Assembly: GCA_016463545.1 (NCBI GenBank)
Contig: JAEMRC010000007.1
Span: 1-35,611, forward strand
DNA from: Ilumatobacteraceae bacterium
Lineage (GTDB): Bacteria; Actinomycetota; Acidimicrobiia; Acidimicrobiales; Ilumatobacteraceae
Direction of reading: 5' to 3'
Length of the DNA: 35,611 bases
The notes under the pieces were generated by a model. That model made no database searches. It saw only the letters and a list, made by a program, of their open reading frames with translations, and was not told the DNA's origin. The position numbers and the translations under genes are program-made. Positions 8,077 to 17,008 of the stretch are shown one piece after another. Within the stretch, counting starts at the first letter, position 1. Each line of letters starts with the position of its first letter.

Positions 8077-9312
8077 CTACTTTGATGTCGACGGTTGCGA
8101 AGGGAAGCCCATTGCCTTTAAAAATGCGTCCGCCTTGTTTCCGAGCAACTTGTTCATTTCTTGTGGGTCGGGCGCTTTACCAGACGCCATTCCATCCATC
8201 ATTAGTTTGACGATTGCAGTACAGTCCGCGATGCCCGCGGTGGTGCAAGCCTTTTTGATGCTCTCGGCTGTAATCGCCACGCCGCCCGAAGTTGGCTGAC
8301 CACCTGAGCCGCCCGAACTTGGCTGTTGAGTTGAGCCACCCGAACTTGGCTGATTGTTTGACCCACCCGAAGATGGCTGTTGTGGCATCGCCTTGAAGAA
8401 TGCGTCCATCTTGCTTCCGAGCAACTTGCTCATGTCCGCATCGCTTGGCTTTGTGGATCCCAACAACAATTTAACTACAGCATCACAAGCCGTAATCCCC
8501 GCAGCAGTACATGCTTTTTTAATGTCTGCTTCGGTAATTTTTACGTTCGACCCGCCTGAAGTTGGCTGGTTATTTGACCCAGGAGGTGGCGCTGATGCGC
8601 CGTACATCAACTTGCAATTAGCCGCAGATTGCTTGAGCAACTTCTCACACATTGGTTGCCATTTGGTGGCAGTCAGTTTGGACCAATTTGGACCAGTCGA
8701 TGTGAACATCAACTTGCAATCTGCCCCAAATGACTTCTCACAATTGTCGTCAAATGTGGTGTTCTTATCGTCCATTTTGTCGAGAACGGTATCTAGTTTT
8801 GTATTTCCGGTTGACTTGCCTTTTTGCTTTGCACTTCCGGAGCCAGAGCCAGAGTCAGAGTCTTCGTCTGTTGATTCAGCAGGAGTAAAAGTAAACGTGT
8901 ATTCGTCAGACTCAACCGCCTTGTTGGTGCCAGATTTTTTTACATTGACCCGATAGGTGAAGTCGCCATCAAGCCATGCATCGTCTTCATCCGTTGCGTC
9001 AATTGAAAAAGTGATCTTTCCGGCCTTTGACTTTGCAGAAGCAGCTTGATCCCACTCATCATCATCATTGAGCTGTTCTAGAATTGCAGTCCTCGTCGGG
9101 GTTGTCGGTGAAATTTTCACAACAATCTTGCAATTGTCTTTCGACTCATCTTCGATCATTTCTTCTTCGTCTTTGCAATCGCCAGTCACGGTGAACGTGA
9201 TTTTTTGCTTTTTTGTCGCCTTTACATGCGAGGCTGCATTGGCAACCTGTGTTGTGGCCAGCAGACCGAGAACCGCGACTGCCGAGATCACTAGTGTCTT
9301 CATTGCTCTCAT
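8077..9312 (-). CDS. Secreted repeat protein with paired-Cys modules and Ser/Gly/Gln/Pro linkers
   Basis: N-terminal signal peptide MRAMKTLVISAVAVLGLLATTQVANAA. Linkers QPSSGGS. Repeated modules IKKACTAAGITACDAVVKLLLG... and IKKACTTAGIADCTAIVKLMMDG... Confidence 0.75.
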   Translation of the reverse strand: MRAMKTLVISAVAVLGLLATTQVANAASHVKATKKQKITFTVTGDCKDEEEMIEDESKDNCKIVVKISPTTPTRTAILEQLNDDDEWDQAASAKSKAGKITFSIDATDEDDAWLDGDFTYRVNVKKSGTNKAVESDEYTFTFTPAESTDEDSDSGSGSGSAKQKGKSTGNTKLDTVLDKMDDKNTTFDDNCEKSFGADCKLMFTSTGPNWSKLTATKWQPMCEKLLKQSAANCKLMYGASAPPPGSNNQPTSGGSNVKITEADIKKACTAAGITACDAVVKLLLGSTKPSDADMSKLLGSKMDAFFKAMPQQPSSGGSNNQPSSGGSTQQPSSGGSGGQPTSGGVAITAESIKKACTTAGIADCTAIVKLMMDGMASGKAPDPQEMNKLLGNKADAFLKAMGFPSQPSTSK

Positions 9313-9358
9313 TGTTTTTTCCCCTTAACTATTGGACTCATTATTAGATGATGATACA

Positions 9359-9381
9359 CCTTTATACGGCTTCGTACAAGG
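9359..9381. repeat. Imperfect inverted repeat in a divergent intergenic region
   Basis: CCTTTATACG-GCTT-CGTACAAGG, with TACG/CGTA at the core; lies between genes at 9312 (-) and 9443 (+). Confidence 0.5.
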
Positions 9382-9442
9382 GGTCATTCGTGAACAGCGG
9401 ATGAAGCCTCGGCCCTCTTGTTTCTAGGCAATACTGGCGCCT

Positions 9443-10237
9443 ATGGGTCTTTCTCGGCGCGGCTGGTTTGGGGGCATTGCCCTTATTGCTGTGTTTCTCG
9501 CCTTCGGGGGGTGGTGGTGGATATCTCTTGACCCGTCTGTGGTGAGCGTGAACGACGCCCTCAATGACTACCGGGCTCGAGCGTCTACGACAATGGCTGG
9601 CCCCACCGATGCGGGTCGTAGTGCCCGCCATGCTGTTGTTCCAGCAGGCGTTTACACATACATCACAAATGGCCGTGAAGCCCTGGATGGTCCGCTCACT
9701 GAAAGCCATATTTATCCAGCAGAGTCTGCAATCACGATTACGGAATCAGAATGTGGATTTGATTGGCGATGGGAAGTCTTTGAGCGGCGCTCTGATACCA
9801 ATGTATGGTGCTGGATAAATGATGAGCTTACTGAGTCACGGTCCACCACTGATCACATTTTTTTTAAAGTTCACGACAAGAGAACTTTCATCTGCGAACC
9901 AGTTGCGGTGGTGTTGCCCTCTCCCACCTCAACGACTTCGATGACATCCACGTGTACCGGGTCTGACACGGTGAACTCGCGTACTGCCAAACTTGTCGGA
10001 AAAGAAAGTCTTTTAGTTGGTGATGACATTGTCGATACTGTCATTGTCACAGCAACCGATGTCGCCGGAAAAAAATCAAGCGGTATCTCCACGGTCACTC
10101 TCTGGCTTCGCCCATCAGACGGGCTCATCGTAAAAATGCACCGAGTTGCTGACATTAAAAATGATTCAATCATTGGTGCAATTCACTACACCGAAGACAT
10201 CACGCTAACTCTTGCGTCTTTGACGCCACAGAAATGA
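9443..10237 (+). CDS. Membrane-anchored/exported hypothetical protein
   Basis: N-terminal hydrophobic segment GWFGGIALIAVFLAFGGWWWI, then an extracytoplasmic-looking region with Cys residues. Confidence 0.6.
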   Translation: MGLSRRGWFGGIALIAVFLAFGGWWWISLDPSVVSVNDALNDYRARASTTMAGPTDAGRSARHAVVPAGVYTYITNGREALDGPLTESHIYPAESAITITESECGFDWRWEVFERRSDTNVWCWINDELTESRSTTDHIFFKVHDKRTFICEPVAVVLPSPTSTTSMTSTCTGSDTVNSRTAKLVGKESLLVGDDIVDTVIVTATDVAGKKSSGISTVTLWLRPSDGLIVKMHRVADIKNDSIIGAIHYTEDITLTLASLTPQK

Positions 10238-10241
10238 TTTT

Positions 10242-12056
10242 CTACTTAGTTAATTCAAGACCAGCAAAGCTTTTGTCTGCACGCCAGTTTTCAAGAAGTT
10301 GAATAAACGCTACTGATCCCCCGCCAAATGATCCGTTTTGTATTGCCCGATCGCTGGGTTTTCCCTCATTGTTGTAATAACCAGGAGTACAAGACTCCAA
10401 AAACTTAACATTCATTTGCGACAGCGAAATAATTTTTTGCACCCATTCGTCTTCTGCTTTTTTTGTTGTTTCAATTCTGGTGATGCCATTTTTTTCGGCA
10501 TGACTCAGGATGTATCCAAGGTGAGTTGCCTGCTCGCTGAGCATATGTGGGAAATTCACCGTGAACCCAGATTGAAGATTACTGATAATAAAACAGTTCG
10601 GAAATCCACGTGTGTGAAAACCATGAAAAGTCGAAGCGCCGTCGGCCCATTTTTCTGTCAATGTGATGCCATCACGACCGATGATCTCGTAACCTGCTCG
10701 TCTTGAATACTCTGTTCCAACTTCAAAACCTGTCGCGTAGATAATGCAGTCCAGTTCGTACTCCACGCCGTTGGCGACGACTCCGCGTTCGGTGATGCGG
10801 TCAACACCTTGTCCAGCAGTATCGACAAGCGTCACATTAGGGCGGGTGAATGTCTGCAAGTACTCGTCGTGAAAACATGGTCGCTTACAGAACTGTCGGT
10901 AGTAGGGCTTCAGCGCTTCTGCCGTGGAGTTGTCATGAACAATCTGATCAACTCGGGAACGTATCTGTTCCATTTTTTCAAAATCGGCAAGTTCCATTGT
11001 TTGTGCAAGACCTTCTGGAGAAAAATCTGCATTCGCATTGTTGCGTACCATCACAAGCAACTTGCCAATGATGTCGGTCCAGCCGTCCCCTACGAGATCT
11101 TCAGATTCAGGAATTCCTGATACCAAGTTGTTGAAGTTCTCCATCCGTCGCTTTTGCCAACCAGGCTCTAGTGACTTTGCCCACGCTGGGTCGGTGTCTC
11201 GGTTATTGCGCACATCAATTGATGATGGTGTGCGCTGAAAAACAAAGAGTTCTCCGGCTGCGGCACCAATATGTGGGACACACTGCACAGCAGTTGCTCC
11301 AGTACCGATGATTCCGATGCGCTTGCCGGCAAGTCCCGACAGGCCACCATCAGATGTTCCGCCTGTGTAGTCGTAATCCCAACGACTGGTGTGAAATGAG
11401 TGTCCGCGATATGTTTCGACTCCAGCAATTCCGGGAAGCTTCGGACGGTGCAAAGGACCATTTGCCATGCAGACAAATCGTGCTCGCATTCGATCATCGC
11501 GATTTGTTGAAATAATCCACCGCTGTGCATCGTCATCCCAACGCACCTCTGTCACTTCTGTTTGAAAACACGCGTTACGGTACAAGTCAAAGTGCTCACC
11601 AATCGCACGACTGTGTTTTAAAATCTCGGGAGCATGCGTGTATTTTTCCTTGGGGATGTAGCCCAATTCCTCAAGAAGTGGCAGGTAGATATACGACTCC
11701 ACATCGCATGCAGCCCCTGGATATCTGTTCCAGTACCACGTTCCTCCAAAATCTCCACCCTTTTCGATAACTCGCAAATCTTGAATACCTGCTTCGCGCA
11801 GACGTGCTCCTGTCAGCAAGCCACCGAATCCACCGCCGATGATGACAACTTCAACATCGTCATACAACGGTTCGCGTACCAACGGTTCAACATATGGGTC
11901 GTTGAGATAGTGGGCAAAATCACCAACAACATCTTGGTATTGCTCATTGCCGTCAACGCGTACACGCTTGTCACGCTCTTCGCTATATTTACGTCGCAGC
12001 GCATCGGGATCAAAAGGAAGATCGCTCTGCAGTTTTTGATCTGTCGTTGATGACAT
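10242..12056 (-). CDS. Flavin-containing monooxygenase, Baeyer-Villiger type
   Basis: Rossmann motif VIIGGGFGGLLTGARLREAG, GGTWYWNRYPGAACDVES, and the BVMO-like fingerprint YRGHSFHTSRWD. ATG at 12056 preferred over TTG at 12068. Confidence 0.85.
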   Translation of the reverse strand: MSSTTDQKLQSDLPFDPDALRRKYSEERDKRVRVDGNEQYQDVVGDFAHYLNDPYVEPLVREPLYDDVEVVIIGGGFGGLLTGARLREAGIQDLRVIEKGGDFGGTWYWNRYPGAACDVESYIYLPLLEELGYIPKEKYTHAPEILKHSRAIGEHFDLYRNACFQTEVTEVRWDDDAQRWIISTNRDDRMRARFVCMANGPLHRPKLPGIAGVETYRGHSFHTSRWDYDYTGGTSDGGLSGLAGKRIGIIGTGATAVQCVPHIGAAAGELFVFQRTPSSIDVRNNRDTDPAWAKSLEPGWQKRRMENFNNLVSGIPESEDLVGDGWTDIIGKLLVMVRNNANADFSPEGLAQTMELADFEKMEQIRSRVDQIVHDNSTAEALKPYYRQFCKRPCFHDEYLQTFTRPNVTLVDTAGQGVDRITERGVVANGVEYELDCIIYATGFEVGTEYSRRAGYEIIGRDGITLTEKWADGASTFHGFHTRGFPNCFIISNLQSGFTVNFPHMLSEQATHLGYILSHAEKNGITRIETTKKAEDEWVQKIISLSQMNVKFLESCTPGYYNNEGKPSDRAIQNGSFGGGSVAFIQLLENWRADKSFAGLELTK

Positions 12057-12064
12057 CCGTGGTA

Positions 12065-12496
12065 TCAACCAATCACTTTGTACACTTCGTAGTCGACACG
12101 ATTTTGACCGGGTTTTCCGATTGCAACTGCTTGAAGATCATTAAGCCACACATATCGCTCATCGCCTGCTTGAAACAAAGGAGCCGTCACGATCTGTGGT
12201 CCGTCCGCACCAGGCGCCATCACTCCGGTGTATGTCATATAGATAGATGCACCGTCATCAGTTGTCAAAATAATACGAACATCAAGTTGCGCTGTACCGT
12301 TACCGCGCATCGTCAACCAGTCGGCGCCAACACTTGCAATGGTTCCGCTTGCTCGTGGGCCGCTAAATGTTCCGCCTGTGCAGGGCACGATCACTCTCGT
12401 GCCGAGTGGACCATTTGGAATCACCACCGGATCAGCAAGAGTTGCATTAATCGTAAAAAGATATTCAACGGGTAAGGAGTTTTGATTTTGAGGCAT
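12065..12496 (-). CDS. DUF3237-like protein
   Basis: PNGPLGTRVIVPCTGGTFSGPRASGTIASVGADWLTMRGNGTAQLDVRIILTTDDGASIYMTYTGV is a DUF3237-like pattern. Confidence 0.75.
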   Translation of the reverse strand: MPQNQNSLPVEYLFTINATLADPVVIPNGPLGTRVIVPCTGGTFSGPRASGTIASVGADWLTMRGNGTAQLDVRIILTTDDGASIYMTYTGVMAPGADGPQIVTAPLFQAGDERYVWLNDLQAVAIGKPGQNRVDYEVYKVIG

Positions 12497-12554
12497 GACC
12501 TCACACTAGTACCGGAGTTTCAGTCAAATCTTGTTGGGGAACACGTGGAGAAAC

Positions 12555-13814
12555 TCAGGAATACCCTTGCACCACATCTCGAAATGCTCGATCTGTATCA
12601 GTGACAGGGTCGCGCGGAAGACCCAGAATCTTTTCACTGATAATCGAACGCTGAATCTCGTCCGTGCCGCCAGCGATTGACTGTGCTGGGGTCGATACCA
12701 GAACCTCTGCAATCACGGCGTCAAGGACATCGGGTCCATCACACAACATCGCGCTTGCTCCCGAAATGAGTGCATGCACGGCCGCTGCTCGTCGCGCTAC
12801 TTCTGAGGCAGCAAGTTTACCTAATGAGCCTTCTGGCCCTGGAGGACGGCCGAGCGCTCTGGCTGCTCGGGCGCGTGCTGCTGTCCACTCGTTTGCTTTG
12901 ACAAAAGAATGCAGTCGCGCAATTTCTTGACGCACCAATGGGTCGACATGGGCACCGACAGTTTGCGCTCGACTCATCACTAGATCAGCGCGACCTGCTC
13001 GCTGCGGATACCACACATATGTCTGAAAATGTTCGTGCGCTTCTGCTTCTGCTTCTGCCAGTGTGCGACCAATTGGAGAACCTGATTTTCCGAATTGTGG
13101 TCGGCGCATCGTTGCAAAACCGCGCTCATGAGACAACGTTGTGCGCGCGATTCGCCAACCATCATTTAACTGACCTACGAGATGGTCGGCAGGAATTCGC
13201 GCATTCGTCATGAACACCTCATTAAACGACGAGTGTTGATTCATCTGCCTAATTGGACGCACGTCGACACCCGGTTGATGCATTGGTAATACAAAGTACG
13301 AAATTCCTTGATGTTTGGGAACGTCCCAAGAAGTGCGCGCAACAAGCATGCCTAAATCAGCATGATGTGCGCTGGTGTTCCATACCTTCTGGCCGTTGAC
13401 GATCCATTCGTCACCATCTCGTACTGCAGTTGTTGTCAGACTTGCAAGATCAGACCCAGCCCCTGGCTCGCTAAATAACTGACACCACGTGAGTTCGCCC
13501 GTCAATGTTGGACGCAGTAAACGTGTTCGTAGGGCATCTGATCCGTGTTCCAAAAGTGTTGGCGCAGCGAGTGACATTCCTCCGCCGAGCGGCTGACCTA
13601 CTGCACCCGCTGCTCGCAGTGCATCTGCCACAACAGCATCGGCCCACGCCGGCAAGCCGCGTCCGTGCCATTGCTCTGGCCACGATGGAACTGCCCACCC
13701 TGACGATACGAATTCTTCTCGCCATGCAAGCAATCCCATGTTGGGATCCCATGTTGACGAGATCCACTGATCAACTGCTGTGCGTACTGATGCTTGCGTT
13801 GGAATACTTGTCAC
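12555..13814 (-). CDS. Acyl-CoA dehydrogenase family protein
   Basis: QLFSEPGAGSDLASLTTTAVRDGDEWIVNGQKVWNTSAHHADLGMLVART; AGGTDEIQRSIISEKILGLPR. GTG start overlaps the TetR stop (GTGA). Confidence 0.9.
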   Translation of the reverse strand: MTSIPTQASVRTAVDQWISSTWDPNMGLLAWREEFVSSGWAVPSWPEQWHGRGLPAWADAVVADALRAAGAVGQPLGGGMSLAAPTLLEHGSDALRTRLLRPTLTGELTWCQLFSEPGAGSDLASLTTTAVRDGDEWIVNGQKVWNTSAHHADLGMLVARTSWDVPKHQGISYFVLPMHQPGVDVRPIRQMNQHSSFNEVFMTNARIPADHLVGQLNDGWRIARTTLSHERGFATMRRPQFGKSGSPIGRTLAEAEAEAHEHFQTYVWYPQRAGRADLVMSRAQTVGAHVDPLVRQEIARLHSFVKANEWTAARARAARALGRPPGPEGSLGKLAASEVARRAAAVHALISGASAMLCDGPDVLDAVIAEVLVSTPAQSIAGGTDEIQRSIISEKILGLPRDPVTDTDRAFRDVVQGYS

Positions 13815-14524
13815 GGCAACACTGCTCCTGACTGCAATCCACACGCGCTGATCCAGATCTTTGTCAAAGACTCCGCTGCATCGTGATCAGAAATTGTTAC
13901 ATCGCCTATCTGCAACCACTGGGCAACGCCTGAAAGCATTGATACAAGAGCGGTGGCCGTCGTGGTTGCATCAATCGTGGAGTCTGCCAAACCATGCGAC
14001 TGCCAACGCCGAATTGAACTCGCCACACGGGAAATATGTTCGCGCCTCGAGCGAATACGTGCCTCGTTCACAGAGCTATCTTGAGCGGCCACTTCTTCGA
14101 CAAGACGATAGAGGTCGGCATTGGCACGAACGACGGCAAGGTAGTTGCGGTTCGAGATGAGAAGATTATCGATGGGATTCCCGCTGTGACGCCGCTCAAA
14201 TGACACAACCTCACGCTCAATAGTTTTATCAATCAATGCAACAAGATGACGAAAGATATCTAACTTTGATTCAAAATATGTGTAGAAGCTTCCACGCGCC
14301 ACGCCTGCTGTAGCAACGATCTGTTCTACCGTCGCTTGGGTATATCCGTACTCTGCAAAAGTAAGACGCGCCGCATCAAGTAAATTTTGTCGCGTTCGTT
14401 TTGCTTTTATTGTTTGGGATGTATCAGATGTTGCCCGACGTTCTGCGGCGACACCACTTGCCACCCATCCACCACGCGTGATTTCTGGAGTGACTACTTT
14501 TTGTTTTTGCACACGACTTACCAT
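13811..14524 (-). CDS. TetR family transcriptional regulator
   Basis: TRQNLLDAARLTFAEYGYTQATVEQIVATAGVARGSFYTYFESKLDIFRHL, a TetR HTH. Confidence 0.9.
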   Translation of the reverse strand: MVSRVQKQKVVTPEITRGGWVASGVAAERRATSDTSQTIKAKRTRQNLLDAARLTFAEYGYTQATVEQIVATAGVARGSFYTYFESKLDIFRHLVALIDKTIEREVVSFERRHSGNPIDNLLISNRNYLAVVRANADLYRLVEEVAAQDSSVNEARIRSRREHISRVASSIRRWQSHGLADSTIDATTTATALVSMLSGVAQWLQIGDVTISDHDAAESLTKIWISACGLQSGAVLP

Positions 14525-14535
14525 TGCTCTCTCAT

Positions 14536-15405
14536 CTATCCAATCATTGTTACGCCTGCACGGCGAAGTAGATCTGCCTGGACTTCAATTGCGCGGAGAT
14601 AACCATCTGCTGTTCTTTGACGTGGTTCAGGAACAAGATGCGTCACGCCAACTTCTTGATAGTGATCAATCTCAGCCAAAATAATGTCGTGATCATCCTC
14701 TAAAGCATCCCATCGTGTGCGCATTGAGATCTGAAAACTGGATTCTGGTCTTTCAGCGCGAAGTTTTTTCACTCGTCGCCCTGTCTGCTCAGGCGACAAG
14801 AATGCTCCGTGCCAACCATCGCCCACACGAATCGCACGCGCTAACGCGACATCAGCATGCCCACCTACCCACAGCGGTACATGACCACTTGGTTGTGGTT
14901 TGGTTCGCATCGACACAAACCGTGCACCGTGCACCGGAAAATCTGCTGTGATGTGATCATCTGTCCATACTCGTTTCATGATCTCAATTGCCTCATCAGT
15001 GCGCGCACCCCGCTCAACAAACGGCACACCAAGTGCATCAAATTCTGCTTCTAGCCATCCGGCTGCGATTCCCAAAATAATTCGACCACTGCTGAGCTGA
15101 TCAATTGACGCCACCATCTTGGCAAGCACCAAAGGATTGCGCATCGGCAACACCAACACTGTTGTGCCAAGTCCAACACGATTCGTACACGCCGCCACCC
15201 ACGTCAATGCGACAAGGGGTTCATATATGTAGGCAGACGGCGGGTACTCTGCGCCAGTTGGAACAGCCACATGATCACTGACCCATACGTCGGCATACCC
15301 CAAATCTTCTGCGAGTACTGCTGCTCGAGTCATGGCGTCACCCGATGATGCAGGCCCTGCTTGGGGAAGATGAATGCCTGCTGTCATAACGTGATCGGAG
15401 GACAT
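14536..15405 (-). CDS. LLM-class (luciferase-like/F420-type) oxidoreductase
   Basis: LAEDLGYADVWVSDHVAVP; RVGLGTTVLVLPMRNPLVLAKMVASIDQLSSGRIILGIAAGW. ATG at 15405 preferred; the ORF start at 15432 lies inside the palindrome. Confidence 0.85.
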   Translation of the reverse strand: MSSDHVMTAGIHLPQAGPASSGDAMTRAAVLAEDLGYADVWVSDHVAVPTGAEYPPSAYIYEPLVALTWVAACTNRVGLGTTVLVLPMRNPLVLAKMVASIDQLSSGRIILGIAAGWLEAEFDALGVPFVERGARTDEAIEIMKRVWTDDHITADFPVHGARFVSMRTKPQPSGHVPLWVGGHADVALARAIRVGDGWHGAFLSPEQTGRRVKKLRAERPESSFQISMRTRWDALEDDHDIILAEIDHYQEVGVTHLVPEPRQRTADGYLRAIEVQADLLRRAGVTMIG

Positions 15406-15410
15406 GCGCT

Positions 15411-15456
15411 TCAATGTAGCACTTTTCGACATAGATGTCGAAAAGTGCTACATTGA
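15411..15456. promoter_or_regulatory. 46-bp perfect palindrome containing two mirror-image promoters
   Basis: TCAATGTAGCACTTTTCGACAT-AG-ATGTCGAAAAGTGCTACATTGA, 22-bp arms and 2-bp centre. Each strand reads TCGACA-N17-TACATT, then an ATG 6 or 7 nt later. Confidence 0.9.
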
Positions 15457-15460
15457 CCCA

Positions 15461-16216
15461 ATGGTCGAGCAAGACATCGAAATTGACACGGGCGAAGGTT
15501 CGATGGGTGTCTTTATTGTCCACCCCGACAAGACAACAAATGATCAAACGCAATATCCCGTCGTGTTATTTCTCATGGATGCTCCCGGCAAGAGACCGCT
15601 CTTACATCAGATGGCACGAACAATCGCCCAACAGGGTTACTACGTCATGTTGCCTCATCTGTATTACCGCGCAACATCAGAATTTGAATTGGACTTCGCT
15701 AGCAAAGACTCAATGGCGCGGATGACAGAACTCATGCGTGGCATTGGCAACAAAATGGTGGCGCGCGATGCTGCTGTCTTGTTTACATACGCCGACGCAG
15801 ACAATATTGCTGATGCCACGCGGGTTGGTTGCGTTGGATATTGCATGAGTGGCCCATTCGCCCTCTGGATTGCAGCCGAACATGCCAACCGCGTGCGGGC
15901 CGCAGCATCGTTCTATGGTGTTCGTCTTCACACCGAAGCAGCCGATTCCCCCCACACGCGATTAAGTGAAATCACCGGAGAAATCTACGTGGGTTGTGCC
16001 GAACATGACGACTACGTGCCAATGGATATGGTTGATCGCTGCGAGGCAGCAATGAAAGACTCCGGAGTACGTGGTCGGCTCGAGCGGTATTGGGGGAACC
16101 ATCACGGTTTTGCATTCAACGATCGCCCTGCATACGACGCTGTTGCTGATCAACGTCATTGGGATGTCTTACTCGACCTCTTTCAGCGAAATCTTCAGCC
16201 TGAAGGTGGCTCATGA
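15461..16216 (+). CDS. Dienelactone hydrolase family protein
   Basis: MVEQDIEIDTGEGSMGVFIVHP...VGCVGYCMSGPFALWIAAEHANRVRAAASFYG (nucleophile region GYCMSG). ATG at 15461 preferred over the ORF start at 15404, which lies upstream of the palindrome. Confidence 0.85.
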   Translation: MVEQDIEIDTGEGSMGVFIVHPDKTTNDQTQYPVVLFLMDAPGKRPLLHQMARTIAQQGYYVMLPHLYYRATSEFELDFASKDSMARMTELMRGIGNKMVARDAAVLFTYADADNIADATRVGCVGYCMSGPFALWIAAEHANRVRAAASFYGVRLHTEAADSPHTRLSEITGEIYVGCAEHDDYVPMDMVDRCEAAMKDSGVRGRLERYWGNHHGFAFNDRPAYDAVADQRHWDVLLDLFQRNLQPEGGS

Positions 16217-16974
16217 GTGATCCTTTCGTCGGCGTGGCGCAGGCAGCAGAACATGTCGCTTCCGTTCGGCTTCTGCGACCACCACATAATTATTTCTCGA
16301 CTGAAATGATTTCTGAAATCGCTGATGCATTAGAGGAACTCGACAATGACGACTCCTGTCGCGTTGTGATTCTTTGTGCGGAAGGAAAAAATTTCTGCGC
16401 AGGTGCTGATTTTTCTGATTCAGCACCGCCATCATCAACGCAAGATCTTTATCGTGCTGCAATCCGACTGTTTCGCACGCGTAAGCCCATCGTTGCGGCA
16501 ATTCAAGGAGCAGCCATTGGTGGCGGACTCGGCGTCGCACTTGCTGCTGACTTTCGCGTTGTGTCGCCTGAGGCACGGTTCAGCGCCAACTTCGCACGAC
16601 TTGGTTTTCATCAAGGTTTTGGACTCTCCGTCACGTTGCCTCGTCTGGTTGGCCAGCAACGCGCAGCAGAACTGCTCTACACGGGTCGCCGAGTTAATGG
16701 TGAGGAGGCTGTGTCTATGGGTCTTGCGGATCACATCGTTCCACATGAAGGACTGGAAGAAAGAACCTTGATGTGCGCAATTGAGATTGCTGGGTCTGCA
16801 CCATTGGCTGTCGAATCGATTCGAGCAACTTTGCGTGGCAACCTTGCAGACCAAATAGCAGCAGCGACCGATCATGAAATGGCAGAACAACTGCGCCTTC
16901 GACGAACCAATGACTTCGCCGAAGGCGCACAAGCCATGGCTGAGCGACGAACTCCCCGATTTGATCGTTCATAA
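16213..16974 (+). CDS. Enoyl-CoA hydratase/isomerase family protein
   Basis: VVILCAEGKNFCAGADFSD; AAIQGAAIGGGLGVALAADFRVVSPEARFSANFARLG. ATGA overlap with the upstream gene. Confidence 0.9.
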   Translation: MSDPFVGVAQAAEHVASVRLLRPPHNYFSTEMISEIADALEELDNDDSCRVVILCAEGKNFCAGADFSDSAPPSSTQDLYRAAIRLFRTRKPIVAAIQGAAIGGGLGVALAADFRVVSPEARFSANFARLGFHQGFGLSVTLPRLVGQQRAAELLYTGRRVNGEEAVSMGLADHIVPHEGLEERTLMCAIEIAGSAPLAVESIRATLRGNLADQIAAATDHEMAEQLRLRRTNDFAEGAQAMAERRTPRFDRS

Positions 16975-17008
16975 AACAATTAAAGAGAAAAAAGAGAAAG
17001 AAAGAACT

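Noticed and set aside
8281-8400. Regularly spaced repeats (cccgaa[c/g]ttggctg) considered as a CRISPR array or tandem DNA element
   Set aside because: They are codons for the QPSSGGS linkers in one reading frame; spacing is short and irregular and intervening DNA is not spacer-like.
9866-9888. AAAGTTC...GAACTTT inverted repeat
   Set aside because: Short, inside a coding region, with no supporting context.
13050-13072. gcttct microsatellite
   Set aside because: Only three units, encoding AEAEAEA in the acyl-CoA dehydrogenase; not notable alone.
13811-13844. Upstream start of the acyl-CoA dehydrogenase ORF (MWIAVRSSVA...)
   Set aside because: GTG at 13814 overlapping the TetR stop as GTGA is a better-coupled start.
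15404-15460. Palindrome-derived N-terminal extensions (MRFNVALFDIDVEKCYID, MSKSATLKRM)
   Set aside because: They arise because both ORFs read through the symmetric 46-bp promoter element; starts at 15405 and 15461 fit the promoter spacing better.
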